Origin: Curtobacterium sp. 458
Lineage (GTDB): Bacteria; Actinomycetota; Actinomycetes; Actinomycetales; Microbacteriaceae
Direction: 5' to 3'
DNA: 64,000 bases
Assembly: GCF_030406605.1 (NCBI RefSeq)
Contig: NZ_CP129104.1
Location: 1,438,072 to 1,502,071, forward strand
The notes beneath the pieces were generated by a model. It saw nothing but the letters and a program-made list of their open reading frames with translations, had not been told where the DNA came from and ran no database searches. The translations under genes were made by a program, and so were the position numbers. Numbering within the stretch: the stretch's first letter is position 1; the number at the start of each line of letters is the position of its first letter. Shown here in pieces: positions 50,314 through 60,613 of the stretch.

Positions 50314-51561
50314 ATGAGCGACGCTCCCGCCGACCACGACCTCGCCCCGTGGATCGCCGCACAGCGCTGGTACGCCGCCAAGGGAGGCGCCGGCCCGACG
50401 CTCCGCACGCTGTCGACCGACGACGACACCCGGCTGGTCCTCGACGACGCCGCGACCGGTGCCGTCCTCTACCAGGCGCCCGTCGTCGTCCGCGACGGCG
50501 CCCTCACCGACGCCACGACCGACCTCGAGTGGGTCAGGGGCCTCGCAGCCCGGATCGACGCGGACCCCGAGTCGCTCCGCCCGATCGGCACCGTGACCGC
50601 CGCGCGCGTGCTGTCCGGCGAGCAGTCGAACACCTCCGTGATCTGCGACACCGAGGCCGGCGAGCAGGTCATCGTCAAGGTGTTCCGCGTCCTGCACCAC
50701 GGCGACAACCCCGACGTCACCACGCAGCTCGCCCTCTCCGCGGCCGGCAGCACCCGGGTGCCGGCGGTCTACGGCGCGCTCCGCCGCAGCTGGCCCGACA
50801 CCGGGCGACCGGACGGCACCGCCACCGGCCACCTCGCCGTCGCGCAGGAGTTCCTCCCCGGTACCCGCGACGCCTGGCGTGTGGCGCTCGACGACGCCCG
50901 CGCCGGTGTCGCCTTCGCCGACGACGCGGCACGGCTCGGCGCGGCGCTCGCCGAGGTGCACCGCACGCTCGCGGAGGTCCTGCCGACCACGCCCGCGACG
51001 GACGACCGCCGCCGTGACGCCCTGGCCACGATGCACGCCCGCCTCGCCGCGGCCGAACGCGAGGCGCCGGCGGTCGCCGAGCACGCCGACGCCGTGCGTG
51101 CCGTGTACGCACGGGCAGCCGAGGCGTCGTGGCCGGACCTCCAGCGGGTCCACGGAGACCTGCACCTCGGCCAGGTGCTCGCGGTGCCGGGGGAGCGGGG
51201 GTGGGTGTTCCTCGACTTCGAGGGTGAACCGCTCCGTCCGCTCACCGAGCGCTCGGTGCCCGACGTCCCGCTGCGCGACGTCGCGGGCATGCTGCGGTCG
51301 TTCGACTACGTGGCGGGAGCACTCGCCCGTGATGCCGACCCGGTGGACACCGGCGACTGGGCACACGAGGCCCGGAGCGCGTTCCTCACCGGCTACGAGC
51401 AAGGGACCGGCGGCGACCTCCGCGCACACCGCGAGGTCCTCGACGCCTTCGAGCTCGACAAGGCCGTCTACGAGGTCGTCTACGAGAGCCGCAACCGGCC
51501 GGACTGGGTCGGCATCCCCCTCGCGGCCGTCGCGCGGCTGGCCGCGCGCAGCGCTGGCTGA
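50314..51561 (+). CDS. maltokinase-like phosphotransferase
   Basis: 415 aa. The N-terminal cap (LAPWIAAQRWYAAKGG) and the kinase part with LQRVHGDLHLGQVL (catalytic Asp), FLDFEGEPLRPLTER (metal Asp) and PLRDVAGMLRSFDY are the hallmark of actinobacterial maltokinases (Mak/Pep2). Glucosamine kinases of actinobacteria share this fold, so the substrate is not certain. No trehalose synthase or GlgE gene is adjacent, as would be usual for maltokinase. TAGCCT sits 7 nt before the ATG (leaderless). The 3' end is triplicated (next entry). Confidence 0.85.
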   Translation: MSDAPADHDLAPWIAAQRWYAAKGGAGPTLRTLSTDDDTRLVLDDAATGAVLYQAPVVVRDGALTDATTDLEWVRGLAARIDADPESLRPIGTVTAARVLSGEQSNTSVICDTEAGEQVIVKVFRVLHHGDNPDVTTQLALSAAGSTRVPAVYGALRRSWPDTGRPDGTATGHLAVAQEFLPGTRDAWRVALDDARAGVAFADDAARLGAALAEVHRTLAEVLPTTPATDDRRRDALATMHARLAAAEREAPAVAEHADAVRAVYARAAEASWPDLQRVHGDLHLGQVLAVPGERGWVFLDFEGEPLRPLTERSVPDVPLRDVAGMLRSFDYVAGALARDADPVDTGDWAHEARSAFLTGYEQGTGGDLRAHREVLDAFELDKAVYEVVYESRNRPDWVGIPLAAVARLAARSAG

Positions 51562-51617
51562 CGGGTCCGCGCGCACAGCGCTGGCTGACGGGTCCGCGCG
51601 CGCAGCGCTGGCTGACG
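51550..51617 (+). repeat. 27-bp repeat carrying the gene's stop codon, three copies
   Basis: AGCGCTGGCTGACG occurs at 51550, 51577 and 51604, exactly 27 bp apart. The first copy encodes the last residues and TGA of the maltokinase-like gene; the others lie past the stop. A tandem duplication of the gene end is the simplest explanation. Confidence 0.9.
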
Positions 51618-51626
51618 CGCCCACCT

Positions 51627-51674
51627 GACGGCCTGGAGGCCCGTGGCGACGCCGCCACGGGCCTCCAGGCCGTC
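51627..51674. terminator. palindromic repeat element (copy 7, GACGGCCTGGAGGC subtype)
   Basis: Perfect 22-bp arms around an ACGC loop. Left arm GACGGCCTGGAGGCCCGTGG... is identical over 22 nt to a stretch inside the TrmH-family gene (54076-54097). Lies between convergent stops (51561 and 51686). Confidence 0.85.
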
Positions 51675-51685
51675 ATCCGGTCACG

Positions 51686-52039
51686 TCAGTTGACGGGGCC
51701 GGTGTACTTCTCGCCGGGGCCCTTGCCCGGAGCGTCCGGGATCGAGGAGGCCTCGCGGAACGCGAGCTGCACCGAGCGGAGCCCGTCGCGCAGCGGACGG
51801 GCGTGGTGGTCGCCGATCTCCGTCGCGGCGGCGGTGACCAGACCGGCGAGGGCGGTGATGAGCTTCCGCGCCTCGTCGAGGTCGGTCTGCTCCTGCGGGT
51901 CGTCGGCCAGCCCGACCTTCACGGCCGCGGCGCTGAGCAGGTGCACCGCGACGGTGTTGATGAGCTCGACCGCCGGCACCTCCGCGATGTCACGCGCCTC
52001 GTCGGCTCCGGTGGGCTCGTTCGGCGGGGTGTCGGTCAC
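51686..52039 (-). CDS. DUF1844 family protein
   Basis: 117 aa. Opening with an acidic stretch, then VELINTVAVHLLSAAAVKVGL, the DUF1844 core, and a hydrophilic tail. Function unknown, but the gene next to infC is conserved in actinobacteria. GTG with AGAGGAG. Divergent from infC; the two 5' ends are close to a shared promoter region. Confidence 0.88.
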   Translation of the reverse strand: MTDTPPNEPTGADEARDIAEVPAVELINTVAVHLLSAAAVKVGLADDPQEQTDLDEARKLITALAGLVTAAATEIGDHHARPLRDGLRSVQLAFREASSIPDAPGKGPGEKYTGPVN

Positions 52040-52052
52040 GGTGCTCCTCTGC

Positions 52053-52328
52053 TAGACTCTGTCGCGGCAGATGCTGTCCGTGCGCCCTCGGGGGCTCGAA
52101 CGGCGTCTTGCGAAAGAGGAGTCTCTCCCACCCGCGGCTGTGCACCACCAGGCTACCGGGTCCCCATCGCTCCGCCGGGCTCAGCACCACGAGCACGGCA
52201 GGTCCTCCCGCAAGGGACGACGTCGGGCGGTGCAACGGGTTCCGATCCGTGCGTCAGACCTCCTCTCTCGTGCCGTCGTCCAGGGCAACAGCCCCGGACG
52301 GCCAACCACCTGATTGAAGGAGCTCCGC
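52053..52328 (+). promoter_or_regulatory. infC promoter and long 5' leader
   Basis: A strong -10-like TAGACT lies at 52053-52058, so transcription should begin near 52065, leaving about 260 nt of untranslated RNA before infC. Such long leaders carry autoregulatory structures in other bacteria (IF3 or L20 control), but I cannot draw a known one here. No gene of support lies in it. Confidence 0.55.
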
Positions 52329-52970
<642 letters not shown>

Positions 52971-53032
52971 GTCTCCCCGACCGAACCCGCGACGACGCGG
53001 CTCCCCACACCCATCCCACGGAAAGGCACTCC

Positions 53033-53227
53033 ATGCCCAAGCAGAAGACCCACTCCGGGTCGAAGAAGCGCTTCAAGGTCACCGGCAGCGGCAAGATCAT
53101 GAAGCAGCAGGCCGGTATGCGTCACAACCTCGAGGTCAAGAGCGCCAAGCGCAAGGCCCGCCTCAACGAGGACCAGGTCCTCGCGAAGGCCGACGCGAAG
53201 AACGTCAAGAAGCTTCTCGGCCACTGA
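53033..53227 (+). CDS. rpmI: 50S ribosomal protein L35
   Basis: 64-aa basic protein, [20 protein letters not shown] onward, normal length for L35. Binds 23S rRNA. It follows infC by 62 nt, with GGAAAGGCACTCC before the ATG, and precedes rplT in the conserved infC-rpmI-rplT order. Confidence 0.98.
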   Translation: MPKQKTHSGSKKRFKVTGSGKIMKQQAGMRHNLEVKSAKRKARLNEDQVLAKADAKNVKKLLGH

Positions 53228-53254
53228 GCCGGCGGAACGTAAAGGAATAGATCA

Positions 53255-53638
53255 ATGGCACGAGTAAAGAGAGCGGTCAACGCCGCCAAGAAGCGCCGCG
53301 TCGTTCTCGAGCGCGCCGAGGGCTACCGCGGTCAGCGTTCGCGTCTGTACCGCAAGGCCAAGGAGCAGGTCACCCACTCCCTCGTCTACGCGTACCGCGA
53401 CCGTCACGCCAAGAAGGGCGAGTTCCGTCGCCTCTGGATCCAGCGCATCAACGCTGCGTCGCGTGCGAACGGCCTGACCTACAACCGCCTCATCCAGGGT
53501 CTGAACCTGGCCGGCGTCGAGGTCGACCGTCGCATCCTCGCGGACCTCGCGGTGAACAACCCCGACACGTTCGCGGCGCTCGTCGAGACCGCGAAGAAGG
53601 CCCTGCCGGCCGACACCTCGGCCCCGAAGGCCGCGTAG
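53255..53638 (+). CDS. rplT: 50S ribosomal protein L20
   Basis: 127 aa. Opening [20 protein letters not shown] and the conserved [19 protein letters not shown] are typical. L20 binds 23S rRNA early in assembly and can repress its operon in other bacteria. AAAGGAAT precedes the ATG. A short Ala/Pro tail ends the protein. Confidence 0.98.
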   Translation: MARVKRAVNAAKKRRVVLERAEGYRGQRSRLYRKAKEQVTHSLVYAYRDRHAKKGEFRRLWIQRINAASRANGLTYNRLIQGLNLAGVEVDRRILADLAVNNPDTFAALVETAKKALPADTSAPKAA

Positions 53639-53653
53639 TCACGCCAGCCGCAC

Positions 53654-53693
53654 CACGAAGCCCCCGTTCCGTCCGCGGAGCGGGGGCTTCGTG
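53654..53693 (+). terminator. hairpin after rplT
   Basis: CACGAAGCCCCCG pairs with CGGGGGCTTCGTG for 13 bp, 15 nt past the stop. Ends the infC-rpmI-rplT operon. Confidence 0.88.
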
Positions 53694-53712
53694 CGTTCCT
53701 AGACTGGTGCCC

Positions 53713-54609
53713 GTGAGTGATCTCTTCGAGAACCCGAAGGCCGGCCGTGTCCGCGCCGTGGCCGCCCTCGCCAAGAAGGACGTCCGCGCCGACACGGGCC
53801 TGTTCCTGCTCGAGGGGCCGCAGGCCGTCCGGGAGGCGCTCGAGTACCGCCCGGAGCTCCTCCGCGAGCTCTACGTGACGCCGACCGCGGCCGCGCGCTA
53901 CGCGCTCGACGACGCGCCGGTCGACACCTGGTTCGTGACCGAGCAGGTGCTCGACACCATGGCCGACACGGTCACGCCGCAGGGCGTCGTCGCCGTCTGC
54001 CAGCAGTTCCCGACGTCGGTGCGGTCGGTCTTCCCGGATCCGGCCTCCGTCGACGTGGCCCCCGTCGACCCGACGGACGGCCTGGAGGCCCGTGGCGCCT
54101 CCGCGACGGAGGGCTCCCTCCCCGGACTGGTCGCGATCCTCGAGCAGGTGCGGGACCCCGGCAACGCCGGCACGATCATCCGCGCCGCCGACTCCGCCGG
54201 CGCCGACGCGGTCGTCCTCACCGGGCGCTCGGTGGACCCGTACAACCCGAAGGTCGTCCGCTCGACCACGGGCTCGCTGTTCCACGTGCCGGTCTCGGTC
54301 GGTGTGACGCTCGCCGACGCGGTCGGGCGGGCGAAGGCCCTCGGCTACACGGTGCTCGCGGCGGACGTCTCGGGCGACGACCTCCCGGAGGTCCGTGCCG
54401 ACGGGATGCTCGACGGACCGACAGCGTGGGTCTTCGGCAACGAGGCCCGCGGGCTGACCGACGAGGACCTCGCGCTCGTCGACCGTGCCGTCAAGGTGCC
54501 GATCTACGGGCAGGCGGAGTCGATGAACCTCGCCACGGCGGCCTCGGTGTGCCTGTACGAGAGCGCGTTCGCGCAGCGGGCCGCGGCTGCTTCCTCCACA
54601 GCCGGCTGA
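53713..54609 (+). CDS. TrmH/SpoU family RNA 2'-O-methyltransferase
   Basis: 298-aa SPOUT enzyme that methylates ribose in rRNA or tRNA. N-terminal substrate-binding domain (about 1-100), then the knotted domain: VRDPGNAGTIIRAADSAGAD (motif 1), VFGNEARGLTDED (motif 2), PIYGQAESMNLATAASVCLYE (motif 3, quoted in part only). TAGACT 7 nt before the GTG at 53713 and no ribosome site: leaderless. A palindrome-family arm (54076-54097) lies in frame in the linker (TDGLEARG). Position before pheS matches the tRNA/rRNA methylase gene common in actinobacteria. Confidence 0.92.
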   Translation: MSDLFENPKAGRVRAVAALAKKDVRADTGLFLLEGPQAVREALEYRPELLRELYVTPTAAARYALDDAPVDTWFVTEQVLDTMADTVTPQGVVAVCQQFPTSVRSVFPDPASVDVAPVDPTDGLEARGASATEGSLPGLVAILEQVRDPGNAGTIIRAADSAGADAVVLTGRSVDPYNPKVVRSTTGSLFHVPVSVGVTLADAVGRAKALGYTVLAADVSGDDLPEVRADGMLDGPTAWVFGNEARGLTDEDLALVDRAVKVPIYGQAESMNLATAASVCLYESAFAQRAAAASSTAG

Positions 54610-54680
54610 CGCGTCGTCTCCCTCCACCGTCCGACAGGTACAGGACGGCGGTATCCCATCGGCCGGTAGGCTTGGGCCTC

Positions 54681-55721
54681 GTGTCAGAACACCTCGAGAT
54701 CAGCGAACCGGCCGTCAGCGCCGCCGTGGACGCCGCCCTCGCGGCCGTCCGGGCCACGACGACCGTCGCCGAGCTGAAGCAGGCCAGGGCCGAGCACACC
54801 GGTGAGCAGTCGCCGTTGGCGCGGATGAACGCGTCGATGCGCAGTGTGCCGCCGGAGCAGAAGGCCGCGGCGGGCAAGCTCGTCGGCCAGGCCCGCGGCC
54901 GCGTCAACCAGGCCGTCGCCGAGCAGGAGTCCATCCTGGCCGAGGCCGAGGAGCGCGCACGGCTCGAGTCCGAGCGGGTCGACGTCACGGCCCTGCCGTC
55001 GCGTCGCACACCGGGGTCGCGTCATCCGCTGTCGCTCCTGAACGACGCCGTCGCGGACATCTTCGTCGGCATGGGGTGGGAGGTCGCGGAGGGCCCCGAG
55101 CTCGAGCACGAGTGGTTCAACTTCGACGCGCTGAACTTCGACCAGGACCACCCGGCCCGAGCGATGGCCGACACCGTCTTCGTCGAGCCCGTCGAACGGC
55201 ACCTGCTCATGCGGACGCACACGTCGCCCGTGCAGGTCCGCTCCCTGCTCTCCCGAGACCTGCCGCTGTACGTCATCGCGCCCGGGCGCGTGTACCGGGC
55301 CGACGAGCTCGACGCCACGCACCTGCCGGTCTTCACCCAGGTCGAGGGCATCGCGATCGACAAGGGCCTGACGATGGCGCACCTGCGCGGCACGCTCGAG
55401 CACTTCGCCCGGCAGATGTTCGGCGCCGAGGCGCAGATCCGTCTCCGCCCGAACTACTTCCCGTTCACCGAGCCGAGCGCCGAGATGGACGTCTGGCAGC
55501 CGAACGCCAAGGGTGGCGCCCGGTGGGTCGAGTGGGGCGGCTGCGGCATGGTCAACCCGAACGTCCTGCGCGCCGCCGGCATCGACCCGGACGAGTACCA
55601 GGGCTTCGCGTTCGGCATGGGCATCGAGCGGACGCTGCAGTTCCGCAACGGCCTGAACGACATGCGTGACTTCCTCGAGGGCGACATCCGCTTCTCGCAG
55701 CAGTTCGGAACGGTGGTCTGA
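54681..55721 (+). CDS. pheS: phenylalanine--tRNA ligase alpha subunit
   Basis: 346 aa. N-terminal coiled coil (1-90), then class II core: motif 1 around HPLSLLNDAVADIFVGMG, motif 2 in FTQVEGIAIDKG and RLRPNYFPFTEPSAEMDVW, motif 3 in FAFGMGIERTLQFRNGLND. Charges tRNA-Phe with PheT as a heterotetramer. TAGGCT is 8 nt before the GTG, so probably leaderless. TGATG overlap with pheT. Confidence 0.97.
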   Translation: MSEHLEISEPAVSAAVDAALAAVRATTTVAELKQARAEHTGEQSPLARMNASMRSVPPEQKAAAGKLVGQARGRVNQAVAEQESILAEAEERARLESERVDVTALPSRRTPGSRHPLSLLNDAVADIFVGMGWEVAEGPELEHEWFNFDALNFDQDHPARAMADTVFVEPVERHLLMRTHTSPVQVRSLLSRDLPLYVIAPGRVYRADELDATHLPVFTQVEGIAIDKGLTMAHLRGTLEHFARQMFGAEAQIRLRPNYFPFTEPSAEMDVWQPNAKGGARWVEWGGCGMVNPNVLRAAGIDPDEYQGFAFGMGIERTLQFRNGLNDMRDFLEGDIRFSQQFGTVV

Positions 55722-58213
55722 TGCGCGTCCCACTCCGTTGGCTCGGTGAGTCGGTCGACCTCCCCGAAGACGCCACCCTCGAGCACGTCCACGCGGCGCT
55801 CGTGTCGGTGGGCTTCGAGGAAGAGGACGTCCACACCTACGACCTGACCGGCCCGATCGTGGTCGGCCGGGTGCTGTCGCTCGAGCCGGAGCCGCAGAAG
55901 AACGGCAAGACGATCAACTGGTGCCAGGTGGACGTCGGCGAGCCGGAGCCCCGCGGCATCGTCTGCGGCGCGCACAACTTCGTCGCCGGTGACCTCGTCG
56001 TCGTGACGCTGCCCGGCGCCGTGCTGCCCGGCCCGTTCCCGATCGCCGCCCGCAAGACGTACGGCCACGTGTCCGACGGCATGATCGCCTCGGCGCGTGA
56101 GCTCGGCCTCGGCGACGAGCACGACGGCATCCTGCGCTTCGCCGACCTCGGGATGGAGCCCGAGGTCGGAGCGGACGCCATCGCCCTGCTCGGCCTCGAC
56201 GACGCCGCGGTCGAGATCAACGTCACCCCGGACCGCGGCTACGCCATGAGCATGCGCGGAGTCGCCCGCGAGTACGCGCACGCCACCGGGGCCTCGTTCC
56301 ACGACCCGGTCGACCGCGTGACGCCCCGCTCCGCCGAGGGCTTCCCGGTGGCCATCGACGACCAGGCGCCGATCCGTGGCCGTCAGGGCGCGACGACCTT
56401 CGTGACCCGGGTCGTCCGCGGCATCGACCCGACCGTGAAGACACCGGCGTGGATGGTGTCGCGCCTGGCACTCGCCGGCGTCCGCTCGATCTCTCTGCCG
56501 GTCGACGTCACGAACTACGTGATGTTCGAGCTCGGCCAGCCGCTGCACGGGTACGACCTCGCGAAGGTCGTCGGCGGGCTCGGCGTCCGGCGTGCGCACG
56601 CGGGGGAGACCCTCGTCACGCTCGACGACGTCACGCGGAAGCTCGACCCGGAGGACCTCGTCATCACCGACGGCGACGGTCCGGTCGGGCTCGCCGGCGT
56701 CATGGGCGGTACCCGGACGGAGATCTCCGACACGACCACCGACGTCCTCCTCGAGGCTGCCGTGTTCGACCAGGTGTCGATCGCCCGGACCGCTCGTCGC
56801 CACAAGCTCCCGAGCGAGGCGTCCCGGCGCTTCGAGCGCGGCGTCGACCCGCTCGTGTCCGAGGCGGCCGCGAACCGCGCCGTGGACCTCCTCGTCGAGC
56901 TCGCCGGGGGCAGCGCGGACCCGCTCGGCTCGACCCTCGTCGACACGACGCCCCGACCGACCATCGCGATGCGGATCGGGCGCCCGGCCGAGCTGATCGG
57001 CGTGGAGTACACCGACGCCGAGGTCATCGACACCCTGCGTGCGATCGGCGCCACGGTCGAGGTCGACGGCGATCTGCTCGCGGTCACGCCGCCCACCTGG
57101 CGCCCGGACCTCGGCGACGACACCACCCTGGTCGAGGAGATCGCCCGGATCGTCGGCTACGGCCGCATCCCGAGCGTCCTGCCCGTCGCCCCGCCCGGCC
57201 GCGGACTCACCGGCCACCAGCAGGCTCGTCGCCGGGTCGCGAACGCCCTGGCCGCCGCCGGCCTGGTCGAGGTCGTCACCGCACCGTTCGTCTCGGCCGC
57301 CACGCAGGACGCCTACCCGGGCATCGACGGCGACGGCGGCCCGAGCGTCGTGCTCGCCAACGCCCTCGACAGCGAGCAGAACCGACTCCGTCGCAGCGGT
57401 CTGCCGGCGCTCGTCGACGTCGCACGGCGCAACGTGTCTCGCGGACTCGTCGACGTCGCGGTGTACGAGACCTCCCGGGTCTTCCTCCCGACGGACGGGC
57501 ACGAGCTCGGCACCGTCGACGTCCCCGCGGGCGCCGCGCTGCCGGACCGCGAGACCCTCGCCGCCCTCGACGCGTCCCTGCCGGCGCAGCCGTTCCACGT
57601 CTCCGCGCTCCTCACGGGCAACCGGGTCCCGAAGCAGCCGGGCACCGCAGCGGAGCCGTACGGGATCGCAGATGCGCTCGACGCGGCACGCGAGGTCGCC
57701 TGGGCCGTCGGCGTCGACCTGACCGTGGCGCAGTCGACCCACCCGTCGCTGCACCCGGGGCGCGCGGCGTCGCTCCTCGTCGGCGACTCCGTCGTGGGCA
57801 TCGCTGGCGAGTTGCTGCCGGAGCTGAGCGAGGCCGCGGTGCTGCCCCGCGTGGTCGCCGTGCTCGAGCTCGACCTCGACGCCCTGGTCGCGACGGCCCC
57901 GGAGCTCGTGTCGGTCGCCCCGATCGAGTCCTACCCGGCGGCGACGCAGGACCTCTCCCTCGTGGTCGACGCGGACGTTCCGGCCGGTGACGTCCTCGAC
58001 GTCGTCCGCTCTGGTGCCGGGGAGCTGTTGGAGTATGCTCGGCTCGTGGACGACTACCGGGGCACCGGCGTGAGCGAGGGACAGAAGTCCCTGACGTTCG
58101 CGCTGCGCTTCCGCGCCACGGACCGCACGCTGACCGCTGCCGAGGCCTCCGAGGCCCGTGACGGCGCTGTCCGACGTGCCGGCGAGCGATTCGGGGCGAC
58201 CCTGCGCGACTGA
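55721..58213 (+). CDS. pheT: phenylalanine--tRNA ligase beta subunit
   Basis: 830 aa: tRNA-binding OB domain (about 40-150), B3/B4 editing domain (about 210-400), B5 domain (about 410-475), catalytic-like class II core (about 480-690), and the C-terminal anticodon-binding FDX-ACB domain (from about 735, [17 protein letters not shown]). Editing removes Tyr-tRNA-Phe. Its ATG overlaps the pheS stop by one base, so the two are coupled. Arg genes follow after 73 nt. Confidence 0.97.
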   Translation: MRVPLRWLGESVDLPEDATLEHVHAALVSVGFEEEDVHTYDLTGPIVVGRVLSLEPEPQKNGKTINWCQVDVGEPEPRGIVCGAHNFVAGDLVVVTLPGAVLPGPFPIAARKTYGHVSDGMIASARELGLGDEHDGILRFADLGMEPEVGADAIALLGLDDAAVEINVTPDRGYAMSMRGVAREYAHATGASFHDPVDRVTPRSAEGFPVAIDDQAPIRGRQGATTFVTRVVRGIDPTVKTPAWMVSRLALAGVRSISLPVDVTNYVMFELGQPLHGYDLAKVVGGLGVRRAHAGETLVTLDDVTRKLDPEDLVITDGDGPVGLAGVMGGTRTEISDTTTDVLLEAAVFDQVSIARTARRHKLPSEASRRFERGVDPLVSEAAANRAVDLLVELAGGSADPLGSTLVDTTPRPTIAMRIGRPAELIGVEYTDAEVIDTLRAIGATVEVDGDLLAVTPPTWRPDLGDDTTLVEEIARIVGYGRIPSVLPVAPPGRGLTGHQQARRRVANALAAAGLVEVVTAPFVSAATQDAYPGIDGDGGPSVVLANALDSEQNRLRRSGLPALVDVARRNVSRGLVDVAVYETSRVFLPTDGHELGTVDVPAGAALPDRETLAALDASLPAQPFHVSALLTGNRVPKQPGTAAEPYGIADALDAAREVAWAVGVDLTVAQSTHPSLHPGRAASLLVGDSVVGIAGELLPELSEAAVLPRVVAVLELDLDALVATAPELVSVAPIESYPAATQDLSLVVDADVPAGDVLDVVRSGAGELLEYARLVDDYRGTGVSEGQKSLTFALRFRATDRTLTAAEASEARDGAVRRAGERFGATLRD

Positions 58214-58286
58214 TCCACAGGATCACCGCCCGGGGCCGCCGCCTCCGACTCTCTCGACGACCAGTCCGACCCAAAGGTGGAATCCC

Positions 58287-59384
58287 ATGTCCGTATCCGT
58301 CGCCGTGGCGGGAGCCTCCGGCTACGCGGGCGGTGAGCTCCTGCGCGTGCTCTCCGCCCATCCCGAGTTCGACGTCAGGACGGTGACCGCGTTCTCGAAC
58401 GCCGGACTGCCGCTCATCGCCACGCAGCCGCACCTGCGCTCGCTGGCGCACCTGACGCTCGCGGAGACGACGGCCGAGAACCTCCGCGGACACGACGTGG
58501 TGTTCCTCGCCCTGCCACACGGGCAGTCCGGGGCGATCACCGCCGAGCTCGACGACGACACCCTCGTCGTCGACTGCGGCGCTGACCACCGGCTGACGGA
58601 CCCGGCGGCGTGGGAGGCCTTCTACGGCGGCGACTGGTTCGGTGCGTGGACGTACGGGCTCCCGGAACTCCTGCACGCGGCACCCGCGCCCGGCTCCGCG
58701 GAGGAGTGGCGCGACGAGGACGACATCGCCTCCCAGGGCCGGCAGCGCACGGAACTGGCCGGCACGAAGCGGATCGCGGTCCCGGGGTGCAACGTCACCG
58801 CAGTGACGCTCGGGATCCAGCCGGGCATCCAGGCCGGGCTCGTCGAGTCGGACGACATCGTCGCGGTGCTCGCCGTCGGGCCGAGCGGTGCCGGCAAGAA
58901 GCTCGCGACGACGTACCTCGGCTCCGAGATCATGGGCTCCGCGAGCGCCTACCAGGTCGGGGGGAAGCACCGGCACATCCCGGAGATCCAGCAGAACCTG
59001 CAGGTCGCCGGCGCCTCGGACGTGACGATCTCGTTCACCCCGGTGCTCGTCCCGATGTCCCGCGGGATCCTCGCGACGACGACGGCGAAGCTCGCGCCCG
59101 GGGTCAGTGCCCGTGACGTACGGCTCGCGTGGGAGCAGGCGTACGCCGACGAGCCGTTCGTGCACCTCCTGCCCGAGGGCGAGTTCCCGCGGGTCGCCGA
59201 CACGATCGGGGCGAACACGTGCCTCGTCGGCATCGCCGTCGACGAAGCAGCCGGTCGCGTCGTCGCGGTGAGCGCGCTCGACAACCTCGCGAAGGGCACC
59301 GCCGGGGCAGCGGTCCAGTCCACCAACATCGCCCTGGGCTTCCCCGAGACCCTCGGCCTCAGCGTGGACGGAGTCGCACCGTGA
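58287..59384 (+). CDS. argC: N-acetyl-gamma-glutamyl-phosphate reductase
   Basis: 365 aa, third step of arginine synthesis. NADP motif [16 protein letters not shown] at the start; the catalytic Cys is in [22 protein letters not shown] and [11 protein letters not shown] are conserved. AAAGGTGG precedes the ATG. First gene of argCJBDF-G, and GTGA overlaps argJ. I see no clear ARG box in the 73-nt upstream gap. Confidence 0.96.
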   Translation: MSVSVAVAGASGYAGGELLRVLSAHPEFDVRTVTAFSNAGLPLIATQPHLRSLAHLTLAETTAENLRGHDVVFLALPHGQSGAITAELDDDTLVVDCGADHRLTDPAAWEAFYGGDWFGAWTYGLPELLHAAPAPGSAEEWRDEDDIASQGRQRTELAGTKRIAVPGCNVTAVTLGIQPGIQAGLVESDDIVAVLAVGPSGAGKKLATTYLGSEIMGSASAYQVGGKHRHIPEIQQNLQVAGASDVTISFTPVLVPMSRGILATTTAKLAPGVSARDVRLAWEQAYADEPFVHLLPEGEFPRVADTIGANTCLVGIAVDEAAGRVVAVSALDNLAKGTAGAAVQSTNIALGFPETLGLSVDGVAP

Positions 59385-60613
59385 CCGACGCGAACCAGCA
59401 CGACGCAGGTCAGCCTGTCGGAACCGAGCCGGGCCTCCAGGCAGGGTCGTCCGGACAGGGCGTCACCGCGGCCGCGGGCTTCCGCGCCGCCGGCGTGACC
59501 GCCGGTCTCAAGGCGAGCGGCAAGCCGGACGTGGCGCTCGTCGTCAACGACGGCCCCGAGGCGGCGGTCGCCGCCGTCTTCACGAGCAACCGCGCCCAGG
59601 CGCACCCCGTCATCTGGTCGCGCCAGGTGGTCGGCGACGGTGTCGCCCGGGCGGTCGTCCTCAACTCGGGAGGCGCGAACTGCTTCACGGGTCCGTTCGG
59701 CTTCCAGACGACCCACCTCACCGCCGAGGCGGTCGCCGGTTCCCTGGGCCTCGGCGCAGGGGACGTCGTCGTCTGCTCGACCGGCCTCATCGGGGTCGGC
59801 GACCAGACCTTCCGTGACAACGTCCTGAAGGGCGTCGACCTCGCGTCCGCGGCGCTGTCCCCGACGGGCGGACACGACGCGGCCACGGCCATCATGACGA
59901 CCGACACGAAGCCGAAGCAGTCGGTCGTGACCGAGGACGGCTGGACCGTCGGCGGCATGGCGAAGGGCGCCGGGATGCTCGCGCCCGGCCTCGCGACGAT
60001 GCTCGTCGTCATCACCACGGACGCCCTGCTGCCCGCTGACGAACTCGACCAGGCGCTCCGCGCGGCCACCCGCGTGACCTTCGACCGCGTCGACTCGGAC
60101 GGCTGCATGTCGACGAACGACACCGTGGTCCTGATGTCCTCCGGGGCGAGCGGGACCACCCCGGAGGTCGGCGACTTCCAAGAGGCGCTGACCGCGGTCT
60201 GCGCCGACCTCGCGAAGCAGCTGCAGCAGGACGCCGAGGGCGCGAGCCACGACATCGCGATCGAGGTCGTCGGCGCCGCGAGCGAGGACGACGCCGTCAC
60301 CGTCGGCCGCAGCGTCGCGCGGAACAACCTCTTCAAGGCTGCCGTGTTCGGCAACGACCCCAACTGGGGCCGGGTGCTCGCGGCCATCGGCACGACCGAC
60401 GCCGACTTCGACCCGTACGCGGTCGACGTGAGCATGAACGGTGTCCGGGTGTGCCACGCGGGCGCGCCGGACGAGCCGAGCGACTCCGTCGACCTGATCG
60501 GCCGGGAGACCCACGTGCTCATCGACCTCGGGGTGGGGCCGCACGCGGCGACGATCCTGACGAACGACCTGACGCACGACTACGTCCACGAGAACAGCGC
60601 GTACTCCAGCTGA
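59381..60613 (+). CDS. argJ: glutamate N-acetyltransferase/ornithine acetyltransferase
   Basis: 410 aa. Bifunctional enzyme recycling the acetyl group in arginine synthesis. The self-cleavage site is in [16 protein letters not shown] (A-T-M-L, Thr nucleophile). The first ~25 residues ([16 protein letters not shown]) are an extension carrying a palindrome arm (59426-59445); the enzyme proper starts at [17 protein letters not shown] overlap with argC. No N-acetylglutamate synthase is needed for the cyclic pathway. Confidence 0.96.
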   Translation: MTDANQHDAGQPVGTEPGLQAGSSGQGVTAAAGFRAAGVTAGLKASGKPDVALVVNDGPEAAVAAVFTSNRAQAHPVIWSRQVVGDGVARAVVLNSGGANCFTGPFGFQTTHLTAEAVAGSLGLGAGDVVVCSTGLIGVGDQTFRDNVLKGVDLASAALSPTGGHDAATAIMTTDTKPKQSVVTEDGWTVGGMAKGAGMLAPGLATMLVVITTDALLPADELDQALRAATRVTFDRVDSDGCMSTNDTVVLMSSGASGTTPEVGDFQEALTAVCADLAKQLQQDAEGASHDIAIEVVGAASEDDAVTVGRSVARNNLFKAAVFGNDPNWGRVLAAIGTTDADFDPYAVDVSMNGVRVCHAGAPDEPSDSVDLIGRETHVLIDLGVGPHAATILTNDLTHDYVHENSAYSS

